This document shows positions 52,839 to 61,025 of a stretch of 64,000 bases of DNA, in pieces (within the stretch, counting starts at the first letter, position 1; each line of letters begins with the position of its first letter). A program made the translations under genes and the position numbers. This DNA comes from Serratia oryzae (GTDB lineage Bacteria > Pseudomonadota > Gammaproteobacteria > Enterobacterales > Enterobacteriaceae). The DNA is taken from NCBI RefSeq assembly GCF_001976145.1, contig NZ_MOXD01000008.1, positions 176,784-240,783 of the forward strand, in the 5' to 3' direction. Below the pieces are notes generated by a model. It was not told where the DNA came from. It made no database searches and saw only the letters and a list, made by a program, of their open reading frames with translations.

Positions 52839-55800
52839 TCACCGTTTTGCTGGAGCCTGAACCGGCTCGCTATCCTCCTGCACGAACTCATCATCAGGGG
52901 TATGCACGGCAGGTTCTGGGGTGTTCTGTATCTGGAAAATCTGCGCTGGCAACGTGAAGTTACGCAACTGCAGCAACGCCAGCGGGCCTTTACCCAGCTC
53001 GGTGCGCAATATCCATTGCAACGGCGCGTTGTCCGGTGTGGTGAACGTCAGTTGATAGCGCCCTTCATCCAGTTTCTGCTGCTTCGCCTGTTCTAGCCAA
53101 CGGATGAGGCCCCAGGTGCCCTGATAGTCACCGTACAAGCGGGCTCCGGCATCAACGCTGGTCCAGGTCAGCATAGCCCCCGGCTTATAGGTATCCCCCG
53201 GCCAGCGGAAGCTTTGCCAGCTTTCCATCTGGTTGAAGTAATGGAGTTTCTGCCCGTCAATCGACAGGTTAGTTTCCACCACGTCCGGTACCGGCCGCGC
53301 CAATAGCTCAAACCGCAGCCCCTGACTACCGTCGGTGAACAGGATGTCGGATATCTGGCTCAACTGATTGATGGCCGCCAGGAACTCGGGATTAAAGGTC
53401 AGCCCCTGGCTGTTTACCTTGTCCGGTACCCAGCGGGTACCTTCTTTATGCAGCACCCCACTCAGTTCACTGGTCAGGAAACTGTCGATGCGCCCACTGT
53501 CTTTGCGGATAAAATCGGCCAGCATCGGCAGTGAGGCATCGCTTTTGCTCGCGGCAAATGGGTAACGCCCGTCAAAGGCTGATTTCCAGTTCACCACGAT
53601 GGCGTTTTTCCACTGGTCGTTCAGGCTGGCTGACGACGGCTGCAACACCGTTTCCCAGGCCTGGGTCAGCGGCTGAACAAACATCGTCCGGCCGAAGTTG
53701 TTCCATTCCTCTCCCAGGCTGGCAGCAATCAGGCTGGCATACTCCTGGGTATCGGTCAGGTTAACGTTCTTCCCCTGGAACACCGTCTGCGCCAGCACCT
53801 GTATCATCTCCTGCGGGTCGGCCGCGCTAGCAACCTGCTGAAGTTTCAGGCGCACGCGGGTGACCCGGGTGAGTAAAGTCTGCAGGCTGAGCGAGCTGTC
53901 GGACGACATCATGGTCTGGGTATTGCCTTTGCCCATCAGGGCCAGCAACGGGCCAAAGGTCTCATCCAGCGGGCCAACCGGTCCGCTGGCCTGTTGGTCT
54001 ATCGCCGGTTCGGCGTCTTTCTTTATCAGGGCCTTGGCCGACTTCACCAAGGAATCAGACAAGGCTTCGCTCTGCTGCCCGGTTTGCCCTTGCCAAGCCA
54101 CGGTGTTCATCAACGCTATCAGCGGCGACTGGCGGACATCACTCATCAAGGTGAGTTGGTCAATCACATCAGACAGGTTTTTCGCCTCATTCCAGTGCAG
54201 GCTGTTGAGAAAACTCAGCCAGGCACCGGCAAAATCGGTGAAGTAACGTTCGGTCAGGCGCTTTTTCAACGCTTCCGGTGAAATGTCATCAGAGATAGAA
54301 CGGCGGTTATCACTGAGCACCCAGTCAATCTCTTCACGCCGGGAGGTGACCGCGTTGTCTATCGCCCGCTGGATTTGCTCCTCCCAGGCCTTGCGGGTGA
54401 ACATACCGGGAATGGTTTCTTCGGTGTGAAACAGACGCTGCGCATCCGTATCGCCCGTCATCTCGGCCAAGGTCATGTCGGCATAGTTGCGGCGCACCGA
54501 CAGCAGCATGTTTTCATACAGCGTGCTTTCGGCATTACGCTGACCGATTTCACCCAGCAACACCTGCCGGGTCTGTGATACCAGGGCCTTGTCGGGCACG
54601 ATTTTCCAACTCGGTTGGGTGGGGAGGTTGTGGGCATAAAACTGCCACAGGTCTGGAGCCAGGCTTTGCCATAACCCCGGAGAGACCCCTTGACGCAGCG
54701 GCTCGGTGGTTTTCATTACCTGGGCGAAAAACGCCGCGTCGACTTTTTCGGGCCGTGCCATCATCAGATAGGCCTTCAACTGGTCATAACCCGATTTGGC
54801 CAGCGCGGTGCGTTTCGGGCTATTGGCGGGCAGGTTAGCCAATACGCCGAGTTGTTGTTGCAGACTGTCTGCAGCGGCATCGCGAATTAAACGGTTATTG
54901 GCCTTGCCGTACCACGGCAGCAGGGTATCAAGCAGTTGCGCATTATGATCCATGCCGAAGCGCTGATACCAGGGGGAACCTTCTGCTGCACGCACCTGCA
55001 GGCGGCCAATCTGGTTACGCAGTGCCTGGAGGGCGATCAGTTGTTCATCGGACACCGGCTGCGGCTGCGCCAGACGCTGTACCTGTTCAGCCGCAGAGAG
55101 CATCTGCTGACGGTTGACGGCAAACGACACCACGCTGCCCGCGCCCCACAACACCATCAACGTCAGCAGGCCATAACAGACCGTTTGTTGCCACGGCAGG
55201 CCGACGCGACGGCCACGTGCGGAACGGCAGTCATCCAGCACCCCTTGCCAACTGGCGGGGGCGGTCCAGGTTTTTTCATGTACACCCGCAGAAGCGTTCG
55301 TGGACACCTCTGGCAGGCTGAACATCAGCCCGCGCAACGGAATGCGGGCGGCATAGTCCGCGAACCATGGCGTGAGTACCTGCCGCCAGCGTGCGGCCTC
55401 GCTGGTGTTCAGAGACTGTGCCAGACGCAACAGGAAATCATGCTGCTGTTGAGCCAGCACCTGCTGCATGCCCTGTTCGCGTAACTGGGGGATTAATGAC
55501 CGCAGTTGACGTTCAATTGCGTCCGGCGTCGCATGGGTGGCAAAGACCGCGCCGACCGGCTGCGTCACCCGTTCATCCTGTGACCAATGGCTTTCGCACA
55601 CCTGCCACAGATAGACCGGTGGCTGATAACGCAACGCTTCGCCAGATTTTTCCAACGAGCGCAGCCCGTCATCCATCCACGAGGATACCCGGTTCTGCGC
55701 CTGCGTCACGGCCCAAACCACGCCGTCCAACGGGCGACTGCGGCGCAGTTTGCGCCACGCTGCCAAGTACGGTGCGTCGCTTTGCACATGCAGACTGCCA

Positions 55801-56294
55801 CCGTGCAGCAAGACGGTGCGCTGACCTTCCAGCCAACCTTGCTCAGCCAGGGTGGGGGCCAGAGCGGCGATTTGTTCAGGTTCGCCTACTACCATCAGCA
55901 ACCGCACTTTATAACGCCAGAACAGGCCGTACCGGCGGCGCAGGCGTTTTTTTAGCTGAACCGAGGAGGCTTGAGAGGTGTCTGGTGTTTTATCCGTTTT
56001 CACCGGTGCAGGGGCGTCGTCACCCTGAGAGTATTGACGAACCTCGTCAAAATACTTTTTGCCAGATAAGCGGGTACCGATAAATGACAGCAGGGCACAC
56101 AGGGCAATGGCGCCGGTTCCCACCATCAACCCGGTCAACCAACGGTCACGCTGGGGTGTTCCCTGAATCAGCCCTATCCGATCCGGGTGCTGCCAGACCA
56201 ACCAGCACAACATGATGCCGGCCAGTAAAAACAGCAGGGTAATTATCCAGAACCAGGCTTCTGGCTTTTTAATCGGTAAGGCTATGCGCTTCAC
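52839..56294 (-). CDS. tssM: T6SS membrane-complex protein TssM (IcmF)
   Basis: A protein of about 1151 residues. GTG start at 56294 in the GTGA overlap with the upstream gene stop; a longer frame adds 15 residues. Two N-terminal helices (about 12-32 and 55-75), cytoplasmic domain (80-400), third helix (about 405-425, VCYGLLTLMVLWGAGSVVSF), then the large periplasmic IcmF-related and DUF1215-like domains (about 430-1130; MFTRKAWEEQIQRAI near 638). The cytoplasmic domain has VVGEPEQIAALAPT where many TssM proteins have a GxxGxGKT P-loop, so the Walker A is lost. Ends in a Glu/Asp/Pro-rich tail. Confidence 0.9.
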   Translation of the reverse strand: MKRIALPIKKPEAWFWIITLLFLLAGIMLCWLVWQHPDRIGLIQGTPQRDRWLTGLMVGTGAIALCALLSFIGTRLSGKKYFDEVRQYSQGDDAPAPVKTDKTPDTSQASSVQLKKRLRRRYGLFWRYKVRLLMVVGEPEQIAALAPTLAEQGWLEGQRTVLLHGGSLHVQSDAPYLAAWRKLRRSRPLDGVVWAVTQAQNRVSSWMDDGLRSLEKSGEALRYQPPVYLWQVCESHWSQDERVTQPVGAVFATHATPDAIERQLRSLIPQLREQGMQQVLAQQQHDFLLRLAQSLNTSEAARWRQVLTPWFADYAARIPLRGLMFSLPEVSTNASAGVHEKTWTAPASWQGVLDDCRSARGRRVGLPWQQTVCYGLLTLMVLWGAGSVVSFAVNRQQMLSAAEQVQRLAQPQPVSDEQLIALQALRNQIGRLQVRAAEGSPWYQRFGMDHNAQLLDTLLPWYGKANNRLIRDAAADSLQQQLGVLANLPANSPKRTALAKSGYDQLKAYLMMARPEKVDAAFFAQVMKTTEPLRQGVSPGLWQSLAPDLWQFYAHNLPTQPSWKIVPDKALVSQTRQVLLGEIGQRNAESTLYENMLLSVRRNYADMTLAEMTGDTDAQRLFHTEETIPGMFTRKAWEEQIQRAIDNAVTSRREEIDWVLSDNRRSISDDISPEALKKRLTERYFTDFAGAWLSFLNSLHWNEAKNLSDVIDQLTLMSDVRQSPLIALMNTVAWQGQTGQQSEALSDSLVKSAKALIKKDAEPAIDQQASGPVGPLDETFGPLLALMGKGNTQTMMSSDSSLSLQTLLTRVTRVRLKLQQVASAADPQEMIQVLAQTVFQGKNVNLTDTQEYASLIAASLGEEWNNFGRTMFVQPLTQAWETVLQPSSASLNDQWKNAIVVNWKSAFDGRYPFAASKSDASLPMLADFIRKDSGRIDSFLTSELSGVLHKEGTRWVPDKVNSQGLTFNPEFLAAINQLSQISDILFTDGSQGLRFELLARPVPDVVETNLSIDGQKLHYFNQMESWQSFRWPGDTYKPGAMLTWTSVDAGARLYGDYQGTWGLIRWLEQAKQQKLDEGRYQLTFTTPDNAPLQWILRTELGKGPLALLQLRNFTLPAQIFQIQNTPEPAVHTPDDEFVQEDSEPVQAPAKR

Positions 56295-57523
56295 GCTGTA
56301 TTCTCCTTGTGAGAAGCGATGGGGGCGACGACGGTACACCAGACAGTCTCACTGCCTTGTTCGCCACTGATGATCATATGCGGTACAGGGGACTGGCCGA
56401 TCGCTTGTGCAGCAGCGGCGATCGCCAGCCAGGGCCCCGCACGGCCTGGGTCGCCCAGAAATTCATCAAAATTGTGTACGCCAGATTCGAGATCGATGCT
56501 GACAAGCGGTGCCTTGTTTTGTGCAACCACCGCGCTCTGATAGGCTTCATTTTGCCTGTAGACCCCCGTCAGCCACAGATGCTGCAGGCTATCTGGGAGC
56601 AACGGCACCCAATCGGCGGCCTGCAAAAGTTTTTCCTGCAATATTTCCGGCTGGGGGGCAGAGGACTCAGGGCGGTGTAACAGTGCCAGTGGCATCAGGG
56701 TATTTTGCGTCAGGCGATTACCCAATAGCAATCCCACCGCAGTTTCGGCGGTCATCTCAGGGTGTTCTGGTGCAATCTGCAGGGCAATCACCAATAATAC
56801 GGCCTTGTCTTTAATGCGATGGTCGAGCCAATGATCGATGGCCATCATCCCATCCTCGGTGATAAACCGCGTAGGCTGAGGAAGTCCGCTCTCGAGCCAG
56901 GCATTTTGCCAGAGTTCCTGGATCCGCGCTGTTGAAAGTGAGGAGGAGGACTCCAGCAAAATGGCGACGGGGTTATCCTTGTCAAGACGGGATAAGGGCT
57001 CTGCAAGGCTTGCCAGCAGGTCGCTAAAAGCGGCGGAAACCTGCTCATGCGGTAACAGACCTTCGGTTACCGGGAGTCGGCTATGGCGGACGCTACCTTC
57101 CCCTCGCCAGGAAGTCTGAGGGAAGATTTTGGTTTCATTACGCAGCAAAGCCTCTACAACTGTGGTGAATTGCGCATCAGCCTCATGTGCTGTGCGACAT
57201 TCTGCTGCCAGGATCTGTAATGCCCGACGCCCGCGCCGGACTTCCTGCAAAATAACCTGTTCGCGCCGTTGATCCCAGGCATTGGCATGGATCTGCTGCA
57301 TCATATAGACAGCCAGACGAAAGCCTATCAGCACCGTCCAGACAAGCACCGGGATGCCGATGGCAAACCACCAGAAAGTGGTCTCACCTACCAGTTTTCC
57401 CAGAAAGCGCATCAATAATATTCCGGCAGCAACAAGACCCAGCAACGCGCTCAGCCAACGTAATGGCTTGGGCGGCAACGGGCGTAATGCCGGGCCGGGT
57501 AGGGTGTTTAGATTTACGGGCAT
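56291..57523 (-). CDS. T6SS-associated two-TM protein of unknown function
   Basis: A 410-residue protein. Pro-rich start (MPVNLNTLPGPALRPLPPKP), two membrane helices (about 23-43 and 48-72), then a cytoplasmic domain (75-410) with IHANAWDQRREQVILQEVRRG and a hydrolase-like alternation of strands and helices (NPVAILLESSSSLS, KAVLLVIALQIAPEHPEM). It is translationally coupled to tssM by GTGA overlap, which suggests a role with the membrane complex. I do not recognise it as one of the 13 core Tss proteins. Confidence 0.7.
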   Translation of the reverse strand: MPVNLNTLPGPALRPLPPKPLRWLSALLGLVAAGILLMRFLGKLVGETTFWWFAIGIPVLVWTVLIGFRLAVYMMQQIHANAWDQRREQVILQEVRRGRRALQILAAECRTAHEADAQFTTVVEALLRNETKIFPQTSWRGEGSVRHSRLPVTEGLLPHEQVSAAFSDLLASLAEPLSRLDKDNPVAILLESSSSLSTARIQELWQNAWLESGLPQPTRFITEDGMMAIDHWLDHRIKDKAVLLVIALQIAPEHPEMTAETAVGLLLGNRLTQNTLMPLALLHRPESSAPQPEILQEKLLQAADWVPLLPDSLQHLWLTGVYRQNEAYQSAVVAQNKAPLVSIDLESGVHNFDEFLGDPGRAGPWLAIAAAAQAIGQSPVPHMIISGEQGSETVWCTVVAPIASHKENTA

Positions 57524-57698
57524 AAGAGGACTCGAATAGCTTTGTTAAATAAATCAGATTTGGCAAAAAACATTTACGCGAATTACTTTTTCGTCAAGCT
57601 AAAGTGTAAACTAACACCAGTTGATGCGTGCCTTATAGTAAAACTACCATGGTGAGCTTGAGTTTTTTAAGGTTTTTCTCACAGAGCATTTGACATTA
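57524..57698. other. Gap upstream of the T6SS-associated two-TM gene
   Basis: About 175 bp, AT-rich, no gene seen. Possible place for an internal promoter for the 57523-52839 pair. Confidence 0.4.
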
Positions 57699-58250
57699 CT
57701 ATGGTGCTGGGGTTGGAAGCTTAGATAAAACATTACACAATGCTCCACCCAGTTTTTCTTCATTAGTAATGTCACTGGTTGATATCGAGTATTTAACAAT
57801 TCCGCTACTTTTATCAATCGATGACAATCCATAAAAGTACACAGATTGATTATCAACTTTATAAAATAATATAGCATCAAAACCATTTACTGAACTATCT
57901 TTATATTTATGTATAATATTTCTGAGTTGTAAGCTTGAGCTTTTATCTTCTACCACACGACCTAATAAGCCCTCATTAACTTCAGCGGGTTTTTTATCAA
58001 GGTAAAAAATGTCGACTTGAGGTTTTATCTCTGACCGCTCGCGACCAAAAGTAATCTCACATTTAGGAGATATTTCATTATCCACACCATAATTCCTCTT
58101 AAAAAAAGAGTCCACCCTCTCTTTATAAATCACTCCAGAGCCCATGGGGACCACCAATAAATACAGCCCTCCGGATGAACCAGAAATAGAAAATGAAGAA
58201 TATAAAGTACAAGAAAACAGTATGGAGTAAAGTAATGATTTATTTTTCAT
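57699..58250 (-). CDS. Secreted protein of unknown function; candidate immunity protein
   Basis: A 183-residue protein with an N-terminal signal peptide (MKNKSLLYSILFSCTLYSSF; the Cys could be a lipidation site but -2 is Phe). The mature part is mixed alpha/beta, with two further Cys (SPKCEI, GALCNVL). Low GC and location after a secreted immunity-like gene suggest a second periplasmic immunity protein. No family recognised. Confidence 0.6.
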   Translation of the reverse strand: MKNKSLLYSILFSCTLYSSFSISGSSGGLYLLVVPMGSGVIYKERVDSFFKRNYGVDNEISPKCEITFGRERSEIKPQVDIFYLDKKPAEVNEGLLGRVVEDKSSSLQLRNIIHKYKDSSVNGFDAILFYKVDNQSVYFYGLSSIDKSSGIVKYSISTSDITNEEKLGGALCNVLSKLPTPAP

Positions 58251-58286
58251 AGACGATATTTCTCATTACCTTAGTAAGCGAAATCA

Positions 58287-59036
58287 CTAGTCATCTTTAA
58301 GTTTACTTGCAGCATCTTGCAAAATAGCACTCTGTAAAATCACACTCTCATTGCCAAAGAGACATGTAATATTATCAAGCGCCAACGCAAAGTTACCTAA
58401 ACTAACAACCTTAGTCCATCTGCCATCAGGGTTTTTCCTCAAAATCACATTATAGATATCTATGACATTACCGGTTCTATCGATAAACCCTGTTTTTTTA
58501 TCCAGACTCGCACCACAAAAATATGCCATATTGGTTGTTTTGCAGAGTCGTGTAACTACAAAACTCTGTTCTTTCTCCATTCTGATAGCATCAAGAATGT
58601 TTTTTCTTTCAGGTCCATTTTTATTGATAGAGATACAGACATCATCAAGTTGACTTATTTTTGGTAGAAAGCTTTTTATTCCCTCAGACAAATAACAAGT
58701 TACTTTAGCATTTGGTGGTGAAAAAGAATTAAAGTTAACGATCTGCTTCCATTGCCCATCACTACTACGCTGCATCAGCATATCATATACTGCAACAAAG
58801 TAATTTGAATTGAGAGGACTCCCTGTACTATCTAATCCTATACCACAGAAATAGCCATAGTTATCAAGATATTCTATTTTTTTCACTACAAGATTCACAT
58901 CCTGTAATTCGTTATAGTTATTCTTGATAGAGTTAATTAATGAGTCACGAAAAGCATCATTACTTGTATTGGCAAACACCCCTCCATCAAGGAGAAAAAA
59001 AATCACAAGATATATTAAGCATTTATATAACCTCAT
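58287..59036 (-). CDS. Secreted protein with internal duplication; candidate immunity to the LysM-CHAP effector
   Basis: A 249-residue protein with signal peptide (about 1-22, IYLVIFFLLDGGVFA). The mature part is two copies of an about 75-residue unit: copy 1 about 45-120 (NYGYFCGIGLDSTGSPLN ... DGQWKQIVNFNSF ... VTCYLSEG) and copy 2 about 155-230 (NMAYFCGASLDKKTGFID ... DGRWTKVVSLGNF ... ITCLFGNE). Each unit has a matching pair of Cys. ATG overlaps the stop of the hydrolase gene in TAATG, so expression is coupled. This fits a periplasmic immunity protein; not shown by sequence alone. Confidence 0.7.
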   Translation of the reverse strand: MRLYKCLIYLVIFFLLDGGVFANTSNDAFRDSLINSIKNNYNELQDVNLVVKKIEYLDNYGYFCGIGLDSTGSPLNSNYFVAVYDMLMQRSSDGQWKQIVNFNSFSPPNAKVTCYLSEGIKSFLPKISQLDDVCISINKNGPERKNILDAIRMEKEQSFVVTRLCKTTNMAYFCGASLDKKTGFIDRTGNVIDIYNVILRKNPDGRWTKVVSLGNFALALDNITCLFGNESVILQSAILQDAASKLKDD

Positions 59037-59936
59037 TATGACTCCCTACCATTATTTACATTATCGATACTTAATGAGGCATTCATCTCTGCCGCAGTTT
59101 TTTTATGTAGTGGTACAGAAGCTATCTCTCTTAACGCCTGAGCTTCATATTGAACAGGAACAAAATAACCAACCAACCTTCGAGTGCTCCTGTCAACAAA
59201 ATTTATTTTGTCATCTTGATTACCTCCTAATACTATTATATTACCATTAACTGTTTCTGATAAAGCATAAACAAAGCAAACATGTCCACCACCGGTTCTA
59301 GTATACACAGCGATTGCACCAAAAACAGGGGTGTCGATTCTTTTAAAATGAGGGTCACGCGAAAAGGATACAGCCAAACCTGGCTGGTTACTTTTTGAGT
59401 ATCGCGGTACTGATTTTATTAGGCAATAGTTAACAAAAGAAGCGCACCAAGGAACAGCCAGTGACCGAGCGGCTACTCCAACCTCGCTATGATAATTTAT
59501 AGTTCTAGTGATCTCCCTCATCTTTTCCAGCCCATCGTCTCGCCTCATCTAGAGCAACTTTCATCCATGGTGCTTGCTCAGTACTTGTACCAATGTTTGC
59601 TTGCGGATAACCAGCGTCAGAACTCCCTGTTGATGTTTGTCGCTGATTACCACGCGATGAGTTAGTTGCTGGCGGTGGTACAGTCTGAGGCAGAGCATTT
59701 CCAGCAGGGATTTTCAATTCCTGACCAACGGAAAGGACGTTTACGTTTTGGATATAATTTAAATCAGCAATTCTCTTCACTGTTGTATGTAATTTTTTTG
59801 CAATCTTACCGAGGGTATCACCTTTCTTTACATGGTATATAGAAGTAGACTTCTCACCTTGTTTATGAACACCTGTTTTAGCTGTATAGCTTCTAGCGCT
59901 TCTTAAGAGAAGGATATTTCTACTTGTGCTTCCCAC
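59036..59936 (-). pseudogene. LysM-CHAP peptidoglycan hydrolase effector, frameshifted
   Basis: Frame 1 (59505-59936) has a LysM domain (YHVKKGDTLGKIAKKLHTTV, about residues 34-80), a Ser/Thr/Gln-rich linker and PWMKVALDEARRWAGKDE, then stops. Frame 2 (59036-59548) resumes ITRTINYHSEVGVAARS, then catalytic Cys in VPWCASFVNYCL, catalytic His in GGGHVCFVYA and GGNQDDKIN: the TIGR02594/CHAP-type amidase. Removing one base of the GGG near 59512 joins them as KDEEITRTINYHS. So the effector carries a 1-base insertion (or a sequencing error). GTG start at 59936 without a clear ribosome-binding site. The immunity candidate is directly downstream. Confidence 0.8.
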
Positions 59937-59968
59937 CGTTGATGAGTAAATTCTCTCAGAGCCGTCTG

Positions 59969-61024
59969 TTATTTATACACCGAACCACCGTCTGCACGCT
60001 TAATCAGCGTCCATTGCACCCGGTTTGATAATCCGTGTTTATCCGTCCAGTGAGGGAGAGATTGCCCCTGATTCACGGTGACGTATTGCATGCCTTGCTG
60101 AGTATATATCGACCATTCGCCTGCATGGGGAGCCGGCTCACCCGCCCAGACAGTAAGATATTCACTATCGCCGCTGATAAAGTGCTTTTCCCTCTCAGAC
60201 CAGGTGTAAAGCTCATCCGGTTCACCTTTTGGGAAAAACCCTTCCGCTGGAACATCAATATATTCACCTTCTACACGCCGAATAAGCGTCCAGCCGGTTT
60301 CTGCATAGGTAAAATCATGCCAATTATATGCCCTTTCTCCGGTTTTCTCACTTACCCACTCACTTCTCTTAGTTCCCTGCATTGCTGTAGGAGGTTTATC
60401 AAAATCGGCCCCTGGATATAAAAGCCGTGCTGCTGCAAACTCTACATCTGGCAAATAAATACCGATCTGTTGTGGTTTTTCATCTTTCTCTATCCGAACG
60501 TTGTGATCAAGCTCGTAGCGGGGAATGCGTTTAGGTAACTCCGCCAATTCATAGATACTTGACTGCCCCAGATAGGTCAAATGTCCTTCATCCCAGCTAC
60601 CATCAATGGTAGCTGTTAATTTTTTATCCAGTGAACTCGCCAGACGTTCGGTGCGATCAATACGCTCCTGCTCCTGCTCTGTCATCCAGCCATCCCAGAA
60701 TTCAACAATACCGCGCGTGTTATTACTCATTGTATGACCAATTTTAAATGCTTTAGGGTCGTTCTGAGTACGCAGAATATAGGCGTTAATATAGCGGTCT
60801 TTGTCTGGCCGGATATTAGGCAACACTCGACTGCCCCACACCATATCGCCCTGTCTCCATTGCGGCTCTTCTCTGATCCTGACCGGCAGCTCATTCTGCA
60901 ACCGTACGTAAGCCGCTTCATGAGCCTCCACCCAAGCGATAATCGCATCACGGGTGGCAGCGTAGTGTTCTACCGAGCTGTAAAGTTCCAACAAGTAGCA
61001 TTCCAGCGGATGTAAAATCGCCAT
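59969..61024 (-). CDS. Imm71/Imm72-like candidate immunity protein
   Basis: A 351-residue protein. Start ATG 61022-61024 (MAILHPLECYLLELYSSVEH). N-terminal helical part (about 1-200) with FWDGWMTEQEQERIDRTERL near 110. C-terminal half carries two related Trp-rich units (TGWTLIRRVEGEYIDVPA near 247, VQWTLIKRADG near 338) and GEPAPHAGEWSIYTQ near 298. The pattern recalls Imm71/Imm72-family proteins of T6SS toxin loci; this is from memory of the family. No signal peptide, so cytoplasmic. Starts one base after the stop of the large effector candidate. Confidence 0.6.
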   Translation of the reverse strand: MAILHPLECYLLELYSSVEHYAATRDAIIAWVEAHEAAYVRLQNELPVRIREEPQWRQGDMVWGSRVLPNIRPDKDRYINAYILRTQNDPKAFKIGHTMSNNTRGIVEFWDGWMTEQEQERIDRTERLASSLDKKLTATIDGSWDEGHLTYLGQSSIYELAELPKRIPRYELDHNVRIEKDEKPQQIGIYLPDVEFAAARLLYPGADFDKPPTAMQGTKRSEWVSEKTGERAYNWHDFTYAETGWTLIRRVEGEYIDVPAEGFFPKGEPDELYTWSEREKHFISGDSEYLTVWAGEPAPHAGEWSIYTQQGMQYVTVNQGQSLPHWTDKHGLSNRVQWTLIKRADGGSVYK

Positions 61025-61025
61025 T

